A stretch of DNA of 47,000 nucleotides from contig FMBT01000095.1 in assembly GCA_900095095.1 (NCBI GenBank), forward strand, positions 1 through 47,000, read 5' to 3'. Source of the stretch: Fragilariopsis cylindrus CCMP1102 (Eukaryota > Bacillariophyta > Bacillariophyceae > Bacillariales > Bacillariaceae). Made by a program: the position numbers and the translations under genes. The first letter of the stretch is position 1. The number at the start of each line of letters is the position of its first letter. The notes below the pieces were generated by a model. It had not been told where the DNA came from. It saw nothing but the letters and a program-made list of their open reading frames with translations, and made no database searches. Positions 1-10,662 of the stretch are shown here, in pieces.

Positions 1-437
1 AAAAAAATAATCTCGTGTATGAATCAATCCTGATTTCATCTTTGTTTTGGTCGTTGTTGTTGTTGTTGTTTGTGACATTTTTTTATTATTATTTTCTGCC
101 ATTTTTCTACGAAGGAATTCAGTTTTTCTGTTACTAAAGTTACTACCATTGCTGTTGATGATGTCACTAGCAGTAATTTCACCATTCATTTTGATTTGAT
201 GTTCAACCTTTGTTTTGTTGTCCTTATAATTATCGTCGTCAGTAGTACCACCATTCATTTCAATCGGACGACGGTCCGATGACGATGATGATTCCGATTC
301 AGTATTACGTGTAGCAGTATTATTGTTATTGTTATAGTTCTTATTATCTGTATGTGTATCTCTATCCTCAACCATTACTAGTTCTGCATTTTGGATTCTA
401 CCAATATTTTCTTTCCAATTATCGTCATCGTACTCTT

Positions 438-469
<32 letters not shown>

Positions 470-729
470 TGTTTTGCCATCATAAGAATCGGCCATGCTT
501 TTATAAACCACGATTTCGGAACAACATAAAATTTGAGTAATTCTAATGAATTCGTTGTTTGAGTCGCCATCATCACATTCATTACGTTACGTGTATCGTC
601 ATCACTTGCAGCACGAAACGCATTTGAAATGTTCACGATATCGGCTTTATTGTCGTTGTTGTCGTCGTTGTTGTTGTCAACCGGGATCATCATTGGATCA
701 TTGCTTTTGTTGATACAGATTTCTGCCAT
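1..729 (-). CDS. Partial DUSP-domain protein, likely ubiquitin-specific protease N-terminus
   Basis: An open frame of 243 codons runs from an ATG at 729 off the left edge, so the 3' part is missing. A stop lies upstream in frame and 729 is the first Met. Residues about 62-82 (LLKFYVVPKSWFIKAWPIL) resemble the DUSP-domain start of USP4/11/15-type deubiquitinases (WYLVDSRWFKQWKKYV). After a Ser/Ala/Asp-rich insertion, WKENIGRIQNAEL (about 105-117) matches the second DUSP block (PGPIDNSxL). The rest is Asn/Ser/Asp-rich linker. The catalytic Cys/His boxes would lie outside the window, so protease function is inferred from the DUSP match alone. The gene is divergent from the 1344 gene across about 610 bp. 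Confidence 0.6.
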
Positions 730-1343
730 AAGTGCATTTGTATGAACTGCTTTGTTCTTAATTTGTTTGTTGACGCCTCCCTCTTTTCTTGACTTCTTGG
801 TCGAGGCAACATCCGCTGTGATGACCTGACAATGCTGGGGATGCGGTTTGTTCGTTGTCGATTTGATTATGTTTTTTTTTGATAAACAATGGTCGCGTTG
901 GAACTCAAAAATAGTTTTAATAGCAAAAGCACGGTGAAATAATGAGTGCTGAGGTAAAATTCAAAATGCATGAATGAAATAAAATGAATGGCGAAAAAGG
1001 GTGGGGGAGACGATTTTTCGAAATTATATCGTATCAATTTTTATTTTTTCGATTGACAAGCAACCAATTTTTGTATCAGGCGACGCGAAGGAGAACAAAA
1101 AATAGCTCCGGGTCGTTAAACATACCGGTAGAGACCTTTAATGCACAGGTAATATCGAGTATTGTACACAATAAAATAGTGGGAATGGGATAGCACATAA
1201 GTTGAAACTTAACTTGTGTTCATTGTTTTGTTGCATCTTATTATTTTAGAAACAAGAAAACTAAGTAGTTCGGCATTGTGCAAGTTCGGTACAATTAGTA
1301 TTGTAGTAACGGGACAGATTAGATATCACAAAATTCATTGACA
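730..1343. other. Divergent intergenic region
   Basis: This 614 bp region lies between two divergently oriented genes and probably holds both promoters. It contains the 8-bp palindrome TACCGGTA at 1123-1130, which recurs in other upstream regions of this window. A 69-codon frame at 984-1193 has no recognisable composition or domain and is not called. I see no RNA gene. Confidence 0.4.
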
Positions 1344-3196
1344 ATGACGGACGATATCAATCATACCTCTGTATCAGCATTGTCATCTGCAATGTATAAT
1401 TCTGATCTGAAACCATCATCATCATTATCATCATCATCGTCGCAACAGCCATTTGGTGCTGAGCATCATTTCTTTTATAACGACAACAATAACAATGCCT
1501 ACTCTCAGCAGTCTCACAATAATCAACAACAGCAACAATATTTACTTCATCAAGAACAACTTGTTCATGGTCCTTTGACAAACCCGTCATTACACCGTTC
1601 CAGTCCCATTGCCATTCAACGATCACCTTTAAATAGGAAGAAAGAGATAGGAGATAATCCTCGTCGTAGTATTTACGACGATGACGACGACGATGATAGT
1701 GATATTGACGTAGAAGGTGATGCCATAAAACTTCGAAGGAAGTACGGTAATAACATTGTCCAGACTTACCAACCAGAATCATCTATACCATCATCAACAG
1801 CAGCAGCAGCAGCAGAAGGAGCAACAACAAATAACAGATTCAGGAATCATAGCAGATCATTATCAGCATCAGCATCGATTTTAAATGCACCATACTTTGG
1901 AAGTTTAAGCAGATCGACTAATCAGATATTGAGTCTACCTCCAATGAGTCTCGGTGAAGGAGATACGAATAATAATAATAATACTATGTATGATGATGAT
2001 GGACAAGTTATGGTAGAACCACCAGAATTAATTACAAGTTACGGTTCGTTGCGTGACTCGCATGAACGTGGTCGGTTCTTAGATGGACCATCCAGTTATA
2101 GAGAACCAATGTCAGGAAAAATACGTCAATTAGATCATCGACTTAGATATCATGGTAGTAGACAACCAGCAGCAGAACTGAACAATATTGGTGAACGTTT
2201 GCGAGAGGGATTGCAACAATCACGAAAACTTAAAGAATTACGTCAAAAAGAGGAAAATATGAAAAAGAAGAGTATTAGCAACAATAAACATAGGGAAGGA
2301 GGATTATATGATGATAATAATAATAATAATAATAATGATAAAGGTAACAATACCACTAATAATAAAGGAGAACCGCAAGACCAAAAAATAGCAGGAACCT
2401 CGTCACTTTCAGCTATGATGAATGGAGTCTCTCAAAGTGTTAATCCTCCGGAAGAATACACTTCTTTAGGACCTGAGATTCTAATGCCAATCGAGACAGG
2501 AATCCAGGATTATCATGAGGATCAAATATCGATAGAGGAGCTACCATCTCCAAGTAGAATGATGTTATCAACTTCTTTAACTGCTTTGAACTTCTTAGGA
2601 CATCGAACAAGGATAATATTATTTCAGATTATGATAAACGAGCCGCCTCCACGGGAGGACAACACGGACAATCAACAACGGTGTTGTCACTCGCACCACT
2701 CGTAACAACGAACTCTAATAACAATAATACAGGATTATCCAACCTGATGTCACTGAATACTACCCAGACGACGAAGACGGAAATTTCAAAACTTCATAAT
2801 AACAATGCTTATCAGGTTTTGTCGCGATCTATGTCAGATCCATCACCGCGATTTTATCATAATAATCATCATTCTTTGCAACAATCATCTGGGACTGCTA
2901 CATCATCTGCTAATAATATTAATATATTTCTACCAGCCGCTACTACCAATAATAATCAGACTGAGGCGATCAATAGTAATAATGCAATGCAACAAGTACC
3001 ACCGTATAATATCGGTCAACCACTACGGGAAAATCATCTTACCTCATCTCCTTTCATATCTGACCATAACAATGATACCATCATGTTCAACGGTAATGGA
3101 TCTCGATCACAATTAGACCATGATCCTAATACGGATGGAGCGTTTGGTGATATAGATCCTATTACGGATTTTGTGTTTGGTGATATGGATATGTAA
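1344..3196 (+). CDS. Low-complexity hypothetical protein, one frame break
   Basis: I do not recognise this gene. The first ATG is at 1344; a TTG two codons upstream is an unlikely start. The protein is rich in Ser, Asn, Gln and Asp, with Ser (about residue 28), Asp (about 115) and Asn (about 330) tracts. A more ordered basic segment near residues 255-310 includes IRQLDHRLRYHG and ERLREGLQQSRKLKELRQ and may form a helix. The starting frame stops at 2705. The same style of sequence continues in another frame, open from about 2558 to the stop at 3196, ending in acidic repeats (FGDIDPITDFVFGDMDM). The switch falls around 2590-2610. No intron with GT-AG ends restores the frame there, so I read it as a one-base indel. 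A nuclear or regulatory role is only a guess. Confidence 0.6.
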
Positions 3197-3543
3197 TAAA
3201 TGAAAATGAAAAGAAACGGTCGGAATCATTTTCCAACATCTGCGCTGATGGTCCCATCGAAATTATTACACAAATAAATAGCTTTTACTACGGTATAGAA
3301 CAAATCGATATATAGCGTAGGGGAGATAAATGATCAAACAATTTTGTCATACATTCGGGGAGTAAAGTTGATTCACAGCATCAAGGTTTGAAGAAATATT
3401 AGTATGATTGATAATAATTTACTACTTTCCCCTTTTGTTATGTGCCTGTCTGATACTACATGCACCACTAGATTGGTAAATTAATAAAACAGTCTGAATC
3501 AATCATAAAAGAATAGTCTTTTTTAGGTCTAATATTATAAAAT
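3197..3543. other. Intergenic, nothing recognised
   Basis: This AT-rich 3' flank lies between the low-complexity gene and the pta remnant. I see no gene, RNA or clear repeat. Confidence 0.3.
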
Positions 3544-4494
3544 CTAAGGAATTCTTCCATAAAATAATATGCTTCGTACATTTGACGACTGAGCTTCCAA
3601 GAGTAGCAACATGGCAGCGTCTATGCGATTCGCTGACAGAATCGCTAATTGACCATCATGTACGTGGTTGAGGAGATCCTTCACTTCCATAGTATGAATC
3701 CACATTTTACCTATGGACATATCTAAATCTGCGCCAAACAGACAAACACCTCTGTCTAATATTTCTAGAACTTCTTGCACCGTTCTCTTTGAAGGATTGG
3801 TGGTTTAGGGATCAATACTAAAGGCTTCGGCCTATAGGCGTCGGTGATTGCGCCATCAACGTCGATCCTACAGCCGAGCAACTTGCTGAAATGCAGTTGC
3901 GTCAGCTAAGTCATCAGTAAAATTTGGTATTGATCCAAGAGTAGCACTGTTGTCATATGCCACCGGAGACTCCAACTCTGGAGATGCAATTGATAAAGCC
4001 ATCAAGGCGATAGCCTTTGCGAAGAAGATAGCCCAGGAAGAAGGATTAATGGACCCTAATTTGATTGTAGGTCCGTTGCAATTCGATGCTGCAGTAGATC
4101 CTGGTATAGCTGCTGCTGCTGCAAGGCAAAGTATAGTTTAGTAGCAGGACGGACAAATGTGTGAGTTCTTGATTTGTTGTTGGTCGTTCTTTTCATATAG
4201 TTATTCGGTCTCTTAGAAAAGTTGACTTCATTTGACCTAATTTTACTGCATACTTTTTTCTTCTTCCTTACTATCAACAATTATTATATATTTAGCTTGA
4301 TTTTTCCAAACCTGAATGCTGGAAATAATGGATCATATGAAGCTGTCCAATAACGCATCAAAGACAATTGCAGTCGGACCAGGCTTACTGGGATTGAAGA
4401 AGCCTATAGTCGATCTTTCTAGAGGAGCTACAGTTGATGATATTGTCAACACTGCTGTTGTGACCGCCTTGCAAGCAGTTGTAGGTGATAAATG
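3542..4494. pseudogene. pta: Rearranged phosphate acetyltransferase remnant with internal inversion
   Basis: Phosphate acetyltransferase interconverts acetyl-CoA and acetyl phosphate. Two parts lie in opposite orientation. On the minus strand, about 3820-3544 encodes the end of the P-loop region and the DRTGG domain (LFGADLD, DLLNHVHDGQLAIL, RIDAAMLLLLEAQSSN). On the plus strand, about 3840-4494 encodes the C-terminal PTA_PTB domain (GDCAINVDPTAEQLAE, LLSYATGDSNSG, GPLQFDAAVDP, VAGRTNV, IFPNLNAGNN, VGPGLLGLKKPI, DLSRGATVDDIVNTAVVTAL). The stretch normally joining DRTGG to the PTA_PTB core, roughly 200 residues, is missing. The plus part keeps an intron (4161-4295, GTGAGT...TTTAG). Its frame is broken near 3892, 4135 and 4352. 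Frame breaks could be sequencing errors, but inversion plus deletion should not be. A functional copy presumably lies elsewhere. Confidence 0.8.
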
Positions 4495-4699
4495 ATCTTA
4501 ATTTAAATTTGAAAAAAATGTGTATATATGTATATACACTTCACTCTGCTTAATTCAATAAGATTGAAAAAAATATGGTATGGACTACTTATAATCCTAA
4601 GATCAGTTTCTGTTGTATGTCATATCAGCGCTTTCGTAATTAATATAATTTCTGTTTACTTAATAGCGTATCACACTACTACTCGAATTCACACAGTAG

Positions 4700-5688
4700 C
4701 TAAGTTTTATTATAATATGGATCTTCTGTGGCTGAATTTATGCCAGGATGATTCCTTCCATAGTCTACGTTGGAAGATTCTACGTCCCCGAAGGTTTGTT
4801 GCTGTTGCTGCTGCTGGTACTCGTCTGAAGTTTGCTGTTGATAATTCTGATTTTGTTGTTGTTGTTGCTGCAATGGTGCCACTCTTTCATCCCATGTAAC
4901 TCGAGTAAAAGCTTGACATTGTATAATAAAAATAATCGAATGCATTATACCAGCGATAAAAATTTCTCGAGGAACATATTTTGATGGGAATAATGTAACC
5001 CGACCAAATTCCATAATAAAAGACCAGTTTCCACCACTTTGTCTAGATTTAATATAGCCTTTAATCGATTCTTCGTAGAGTGTCCTGCTGGTGATGTTAC
5101 TGATATGACAACACCTGCTAAGTTTCCAATAAAGACAGATGTCAATATACAACGAACCAATCCTTTCCGGAAACTTCCCTTAATAAATTGATCAGCGACA
5201 TCAAAAAGATAGACGTCTCGCCACATCAGTATAAAGAATATTAATGCCCTACTTCCTTTCGATACTGAACTCATCAGTTTCATCCGACCGTCTTCATCTC
5301 TTGGATTATATTCCTGTTGTGGTGTCAAATTACCATATTTTTCCATTTGTGCCGTCCTCCATTTGTCTGTTCGTTCTTGGACTGATTCTTTGAAAGGAGA
5401 GTCGTCTTCTCGATCAAAATATTGGTGTCTGCTCCTGAAGGTGGTGGTGGGTTGTAATTGGCAAAGCCATCTCTGGATTTTGATAGCCATCTTGTGGCAT
5501 ACTGCTACCATTATTACTATAATAGGTAGGTTGTTCAGCATATGGATCTTGAGATTGTCCACCCGTAATATGATAGAAATATTATCCCGGATCGTACTAC
5601 TTGTATTCGGTCGTCGTGAAATCGACAGTACTGGGCCCAGCGAGATGCTTAGGACCAGCATGCGGAAATAAGTTACATACATCATCAC
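4700..5688 (-). CDS. Hypothetical Gln-rich multi-pass membrane protein, frame-broken
   Basis: I do not recognise the family. Reading down from about 5570, three frames each carry part of the protein. The first part is Gln/Asn/Pro-rich (GGQSQDPYAEQPTYY, then NYNPPPPSGADTN). It is followed by a charged stretch (DREDDSPFKESVQERTDKW) and hydrophobic helices (RALIFFILMWRDVYLF; CILTSVFIGNLAGVVISV). After a frame change near 5040-5060 come FGRVTLFPSKYVPREIF, a third helix (IAGIMHSIIFIIQCQAF) and a Gln-rich tail ending at 4700. About three or four membrane segments are likely. Frame changes fall near 5440-5480 and 5040-5060. The true start is unclear because two stops interrupt the most plausible upstream frame. 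The 205 bp downstream, towards the pta remnant, hold nothing visible. Confidence 0.5.
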
Positions 5689-6201
5689 GTCAAGTTGTTG
5701 TTCGTTTATGGAGAAAATGGCAAGTTGTTAATGTTGTTATACAGTACAAATAATATTTCGTTTCATTTCATTTCAATCAACGACACGTCCAGGAGTAAAA
5801 ATAAAACAGTTTAAATGAAGATTGGCGGTAAAATTGTTTAAAAAATCAATGACAGTTTTTTTTTTCTCCGCAAGTTTGGAAAACTGAAGAAGAACTGTAC
5901 GGCGGACAGACGAGCTAAAAAAAAACACAACAGAAAAAAAAGTACAATAGAAAGTAGAAAGCATATTTTTATGCTTAGTACATAAAAATAGAAACTACTA
6001 CATACTGTAGTATTTGAAAAATAAATAGTGTTCATTTGTTGCAGTTATTAATTATAAATTATGATATCTTTTCTCGTATTCAATAGTTTTATATTTATGG
6101 GTGTCAATCTCTCCTATCCAATAGAATCAATCCTGTCTTTGAATGAGATATAATATTTATATTATATACATATATACTTTGAAGTATCTTATACCGAGAT
6201 C
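5689..6201. other. AT-rich intergenic region
   Basis: This holds the upstream side of the 5688 gene and the 3' flank of the kinase gene. Poly-A/poly-T runs (5851-5866, 5919-5941) give Lys- or Phe-rich frames that are not gene-like. Nothing else is recognised. Confidence 0.3.
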
Positions 6202-8071
6202 CTATGGGAGCTGCTGCTGAGAGGAAGCATTGGAGTGCAATGATTCTTTGCTTGGAGTCTTCATCTCGATTATATCTCTTATTATTTTAACGTCTTTGGC
6301 ATCCTCGAGGGCTTGACGATTTTCTTCAACCTTAGCATTTTCCCTGTATGCCTGTTCCATCAAATCGCTTACATCCATGGGCATTTCATTCCGAATCTTT
6401 GCTTCGGCAATAAGCTTTTGTTGCGCAAGTTCATGGGCAGTACGTAGAGCGCCAAGTTTCGTTTCGAAGACTCTGGACAGCTTTTCTAAATCCTTTCGGA
6501 ACTTGTCGTCATCGGCTAAGATAGGGTCATATCCTACAGCAGATTGAATGGCATAATTCAAGGAATCGGGAGTGAAAATTCCATTACCATTGGGAGTTGG
6601 CGAGTCTCGCGAATTGTAATCAGAACGACTTCTCGATGATGTCATTGGCATCGTTGCTTGGTTACTCATGTCTAGAGGACCCAATGCTCCACTACTACTA
6701 TTTGAAGCTGCCCCAGAAGATCGTGAAGCAGCACTTTCCGTGCCGGTGTTTCTCGATGTCGTTGCATCATCAGCCTCCTCTCCTCGTTTTTTCTTAAAAC
6801 GGTCAAGTTTTTTCCTCATTCGATCCATAACCCTTCTAAGAGCAGGTAAGCCCGGTTTTTGATTTTGAGATTCAGCAAGTTTTTTGTATTTAGCACGAGC
6901 ATCAGCATCTATCGTTGGTACTTCTCCCGCATGCATCGCTCTCAAGGCCATAACATCCTGTCGGATAAATGGAAGGGTCGACAAAGACGCAGAATCGCGA
7001 CGTTGACTAGCATCTTTTTGACAGCAAAGACGAATAAAATCCAACATCTCGGGTGACCAATTGTCCGGATCGGCAAGTGTCGGTGCTGGCTTTGTCGGAA
7101 TAACAAAAATGGCTCTAAGCGGATGCAGATTAGCGTGAGGTGGTGCACCTTCGGCCATTTCAATTGTTGTAATACCGAGAGACCATACATCTGCTCTACC
7201 ATCATAATGTGACTCTCGAATGACCTCAGGAGCCATCCAATAAGGGGATCCCACGACTGTCTTTCGTTTGTTAATTGTATTACTCAACTCGGCAGAAACA
7301 CCGAAATCGGCAAGCTTTACATTTCCATCGCTGTACACAAATTCGATTTGATATTAAAGTGATGAGCTTCGGTATAATATCGAGTTGTGTTGCATCGACT
7401 ATCAAACTAAGTCAAACAAAATCAAACAGCAAAAATAATATGTAGGTGATAAATTACCACGACTTACCATGTTAACAAAACGTTTCCACATTTTATATCT
7501 CTATGACAAACGTTTGCTATACCATGCAGATACTCCAATCCTAGAACAATAGACGCACAAACCGCTCGAATACAATCCTCTGGCAGTGAATAACCAGCAT
7601 TGGCCTCTAATATGTCAGTCATACTCCCACCTTCACAATACTCCATTATAATCCACATCTCACCAGGTTTAGACGTTGGTGGCTTAATGAAGCATTCAAA
7701 ATAACCTACGATATAGGGAGAGTCGCATCGACTTAAGATATCAATCTCTCCCTTAATCTTATCCTCTTCACTTTTGGAACTACTAGCATTTGTTATAACT
7801 TTAACGGCCACAACAGCCCCGTCGACTTGTGTTCGGCACGATATACAGCTCCAAAACTTCCTTCACCTATTAAATTCAATACATCCAATTCGGAGGATCG
7901 ATCATGAGATATCTGTTTATTTATGTTCGAGGCAGCATACGCAGTAGCATTATTAGAAGCAGAACGATTTTGAAAAGCAACACGTTTGATGAGTACATCT
8001 GGCGAAGACCATCTAAGTGGTGGAATCGGACTATTATTATTGATATTGATTGCATCAATCATATCATACAA
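6202..8071 (-). CDS. STE20-type Ser/Thr protein kinase, MST/Hippo-like
   Basis: The start is the ATG at 8071. Exon 1 runs 8071-7468 and exon 2 7330-6202, around an intron at 7331-7467 (GTAAGT...TACAG) that joins NVLLT to CDGNVKLADFG. The protein is about 577 residues. The kinase domain shows the glycine loop GEGSFGAVYRAEH (about 69-81), the VAVK lysine, HRDIKCGN, DFG and GSPYWMAPEV. It also has the MST-like stretch SLGITTIEMAEGAPPHANL followed by RAIFVIPTKPAPT. One base is missing in the G run near 7817-7820 (STG/AVVAVKV); adding a G would restore the frame. After the kinase come a basic linker (RKKLDRFKKKRGEE), a Ser-rich stretch and a C-terminal helical region (DLMEQAYRENAKVEENRQALED). I cannot assign a SARAH domain. 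The family signals in growth or cytoskeletal control; the substrate here is unknown. Confidence 0.87.
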
Positions 8072-9068
8072 CGAAAATGAAAGAAAGTGAAAGTCCCCGA
8101 GGCGACCCCTTCAGTAGATATAAGGAAGAGCTTGATTGAAAGATATTCGATTGATTTTTGATTCGATTCGTTGTTGGGTCCGGTAGGTGTCTACTTCATA
8201 AAATCACAACAGCAGAAGGGTTGTTTGTTTCGGGTCACTCTCAGGTCACCTTATGTCAAAGCGCATTTACCATATTGACAATAATATGGCAGTATTTGAG
8301 TGTGGAATAAACTAAACGTGTCGTGGAACCGATGAAAAAGAATGTTGTTGTGTTGTGTGTAGGCCTATGTGTGTTGTTGTATATGTATGTGTATATTTTA
8401 AGTTTTGTTGTACCTCTATTTCTTCACCAATAATCAAAGAATAATCTTGCTCCTCCTGAAGGGGGGTCGGCAAAAAATTCAACCCATAAATCATCTCAAA
8501 AACTTTCTTTCGACCACATATTTTATGATATATATAAGTACATCAACGCGATGAATACATTCAATACACAAGCATGTAGACGACAAATAAATATTAAGCT
8601 CAGACCAGGAAATGATACTTACCGTCATTGTACAAGTACTAATTATCTTGAATACCTGGCGCCGTTTACTTCGTAATTCAATGAGCAACTACTATCAAAC
8701 ATGGATTACAGAAAGATAAGAGCCAAGATTCAAGATAGAGAGAATAAGAGAGCTTCACGTAAGCTTTTTTACTGTTCTATTAAACTATGCATTTTCAGTG
8801 TTGACAACAAGAGAAAAATATACATACGGTACCGGTAGCTACTAAATTTAGCGAAATCGTTCGCTCACATAAATTAGAGGGACTAAGTCAGTCCTAGCTA
8901 GTAGCATTGAGCCGCGGAGGAATCGAGAGCAAAACATACATATATCATAATATATGGCAATATATAACTTGTTATTTAAAAGCTGCCGCGCTACTCCTTA
9001 CCGCCTTAGAAAGACAAGTAAGTCAACGGTCGACCCGCCTATGATTAATCTATATTATTAGTACACAA
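8072..9068. other. Intergenic region upstream of the kinase
   Basis: This is the kinase 5' side and the 3' flank of the retroelement remnant. It holds TACCGGTA at 8830-8837. The segment 8991-9037 (CTTAGAAAGAC...AAGTCAACGGTCGA) partly recurs at 22759-22800. Short frames at 8312-8688 look random. Confidence 0.35.
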
Positions 9069-10115
9069 TTAAGTAGGTACATCACCGAATCTGTCATCAA
9101 TGGACTGTTCCTCCACTCCCTGTACTGGTTGAACTCTGCTCGTTGATCTCCTTTTCCCCAAATTTCTAAACATCTTAGTAAGTATGTTATCTACCTTGTA
9201 CTTCTGTTTCTGGATTGGTGTGGGGGCCTTACTGGTCGACCTTTTTGGTTTGTTTCTGGAGAATACATTCGTCAATGGGTTGTTTAACAGTCTCTTTGGG
9301 AGGTCATGTTTCCTTGTGGCTACTCGCCTAGTTACTTTTGTCTTTGCCGGCTTGTCAGCAGTATAGTGCTTCCATATTGGTATACTTTTTGATTGCACCA
9401 TCTCTTTTACTGTCTTCATACTATGGTCGATGACTGGTCTCCACCTGTTCATCCATTTCTTTAGTTGTTGATTTGTTGCTTCCAATCTTATTTTCAGTGT
9501 TTCATTGTAGATCTTGATTTCATCCTCCGGTAGTACCATTTCACGTAGTGTGTATAAGTGGGTTATTTTCTCCGTGAGTGAATCATATTCTGCCACTATT
9601 CTTCCTCCTATGACTGGTGTGTTCCTATTGATGCACCTGTCTTTCCATATCTCTTTTATAGAGGGGATTATTGCCTGGAAGAAGGAGTGGAATGCTTCTG
9701 TTTTGTTTTTTGGCTTACCCTTGTCTTTGTCCTTGTCTCTCTTCCGATTCAATATTTTCGCTGCATGTGCTCTCGGATGCTTCAATTGTACTCTGTTAAC
9801 ATAAGCTCTCTGGGATATCCTCCATTGTTTGGTGAACTTCCCTCCTAGTAGATTGTCCTATCCTATCAGTAACTGTTCGTCTATCAGAAGATGATACCGT
9901 TCCATGCATGGCTTGTTATTTATATCTCTTCGTCCTCGTATTCTTAGCATGGTATTGGTCATACACTCTCCCTTAAAATAGGCCATGATTCCCTCTTGTA
10001 GGATGTCACATAAGTATGGATCAACTACGTCCAGTAATGTTTTTATTTGATTGATACAGTATGCTCCAGTAATATTTATTTGTTCAATTGCAACGCAACA
10101 ACAAACTTGTGCCTT
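9069..10115 (-). pseudogene. Retroelement protein remnant (C-terminal region)
   Basis: A frame of about 349 codons is open from 10115 to the stop at 9069, apart from one in-frame TAG inside LLIG*DNLLGGKFTKQW. The flanking motif IG(W)DNLLxGKFxKQW, followed by a basic stretch, SFFQAIIPSIKEIWKDRCINR and a helical Lys/Arg-rich tail, is the arrangement I associate with the end of diatom retroelement polyproteins after the reverse transcriptase. No YxDD box or upstream RT core is visible, so it is a 5'-truncated, decayed copy. The family assignment is from memory of the pattern and is tentative. Codon use and the basic C-terminus (RNKPKRSTSK, GKRRSTSR) differ from neighbouring genes. Confidence 0.55.
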
Positions 10116-10662
10116 TCATAAATAACAAATGCTAACCTTTCTCCAACCTGTTTCAATAATAATATATGCATTTGTCAATAACTGTAGAATTTTCCACCCT
10201 GGTGCAAGAGTAAATAAATTTGATGATTTATTTCTCTTTGATTAGTAATGGCACATGCCGGTTTTTCTTGTGTTAAAATACATGTAGTTTGGTCCTTTGT
10301 TATATATTGCTTTAAGGTTGGGTTGCTCCAAAAATATACATAGTATGGAAGAAGTCATAGATATTTATATTATGTATATAGTAATAATAGATCAATTGAC
10401 TAAAAAGTACTAAACGTAGCCGTGCACATAGTGTGGTGACAACAACCTATGACATCACAACTATGACTACAGTAAGAAATATTGAGAGAAGAAAATATTT
10501 TGTGATTGGATTTGATAGTATATTTAGCCATAATGATAGTTTCTTCAAATTTTAATTTTGTACAAACATGACATGAATATTATTATACAGCTTTGGTCTA
10601 GTTTTTTCTTCTCACTGATAGAAAAGTATTTCATAAGAGAAAAACGACGAACCTACTTTTGC
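10116..10662. other. Intergenic, nothing recognised
   Basis: AT-rich sequence between the retroelement remnant and the acidic protein gene. It may hold more decayed element sequence, but I cannot identify any. Confidence 0.25.

Noticed and set aside
984..1193. 69-codon frame between the first two genes
   Set aside because: Basic, random-looking composition inside a divergent promoter region.
2681..2732. Possible 52-nt intron (GT...AG) to explain the frame change in the 1344 gene
   Set aside because: Splicing it out does not give the downstream frame, and the two frames overlap upstream of it.
5773..6035. Two short minus-strand frames with Phe/Lys runs
   Set aside because: They come from poly-A/poly-T tracts in an intergenic region.
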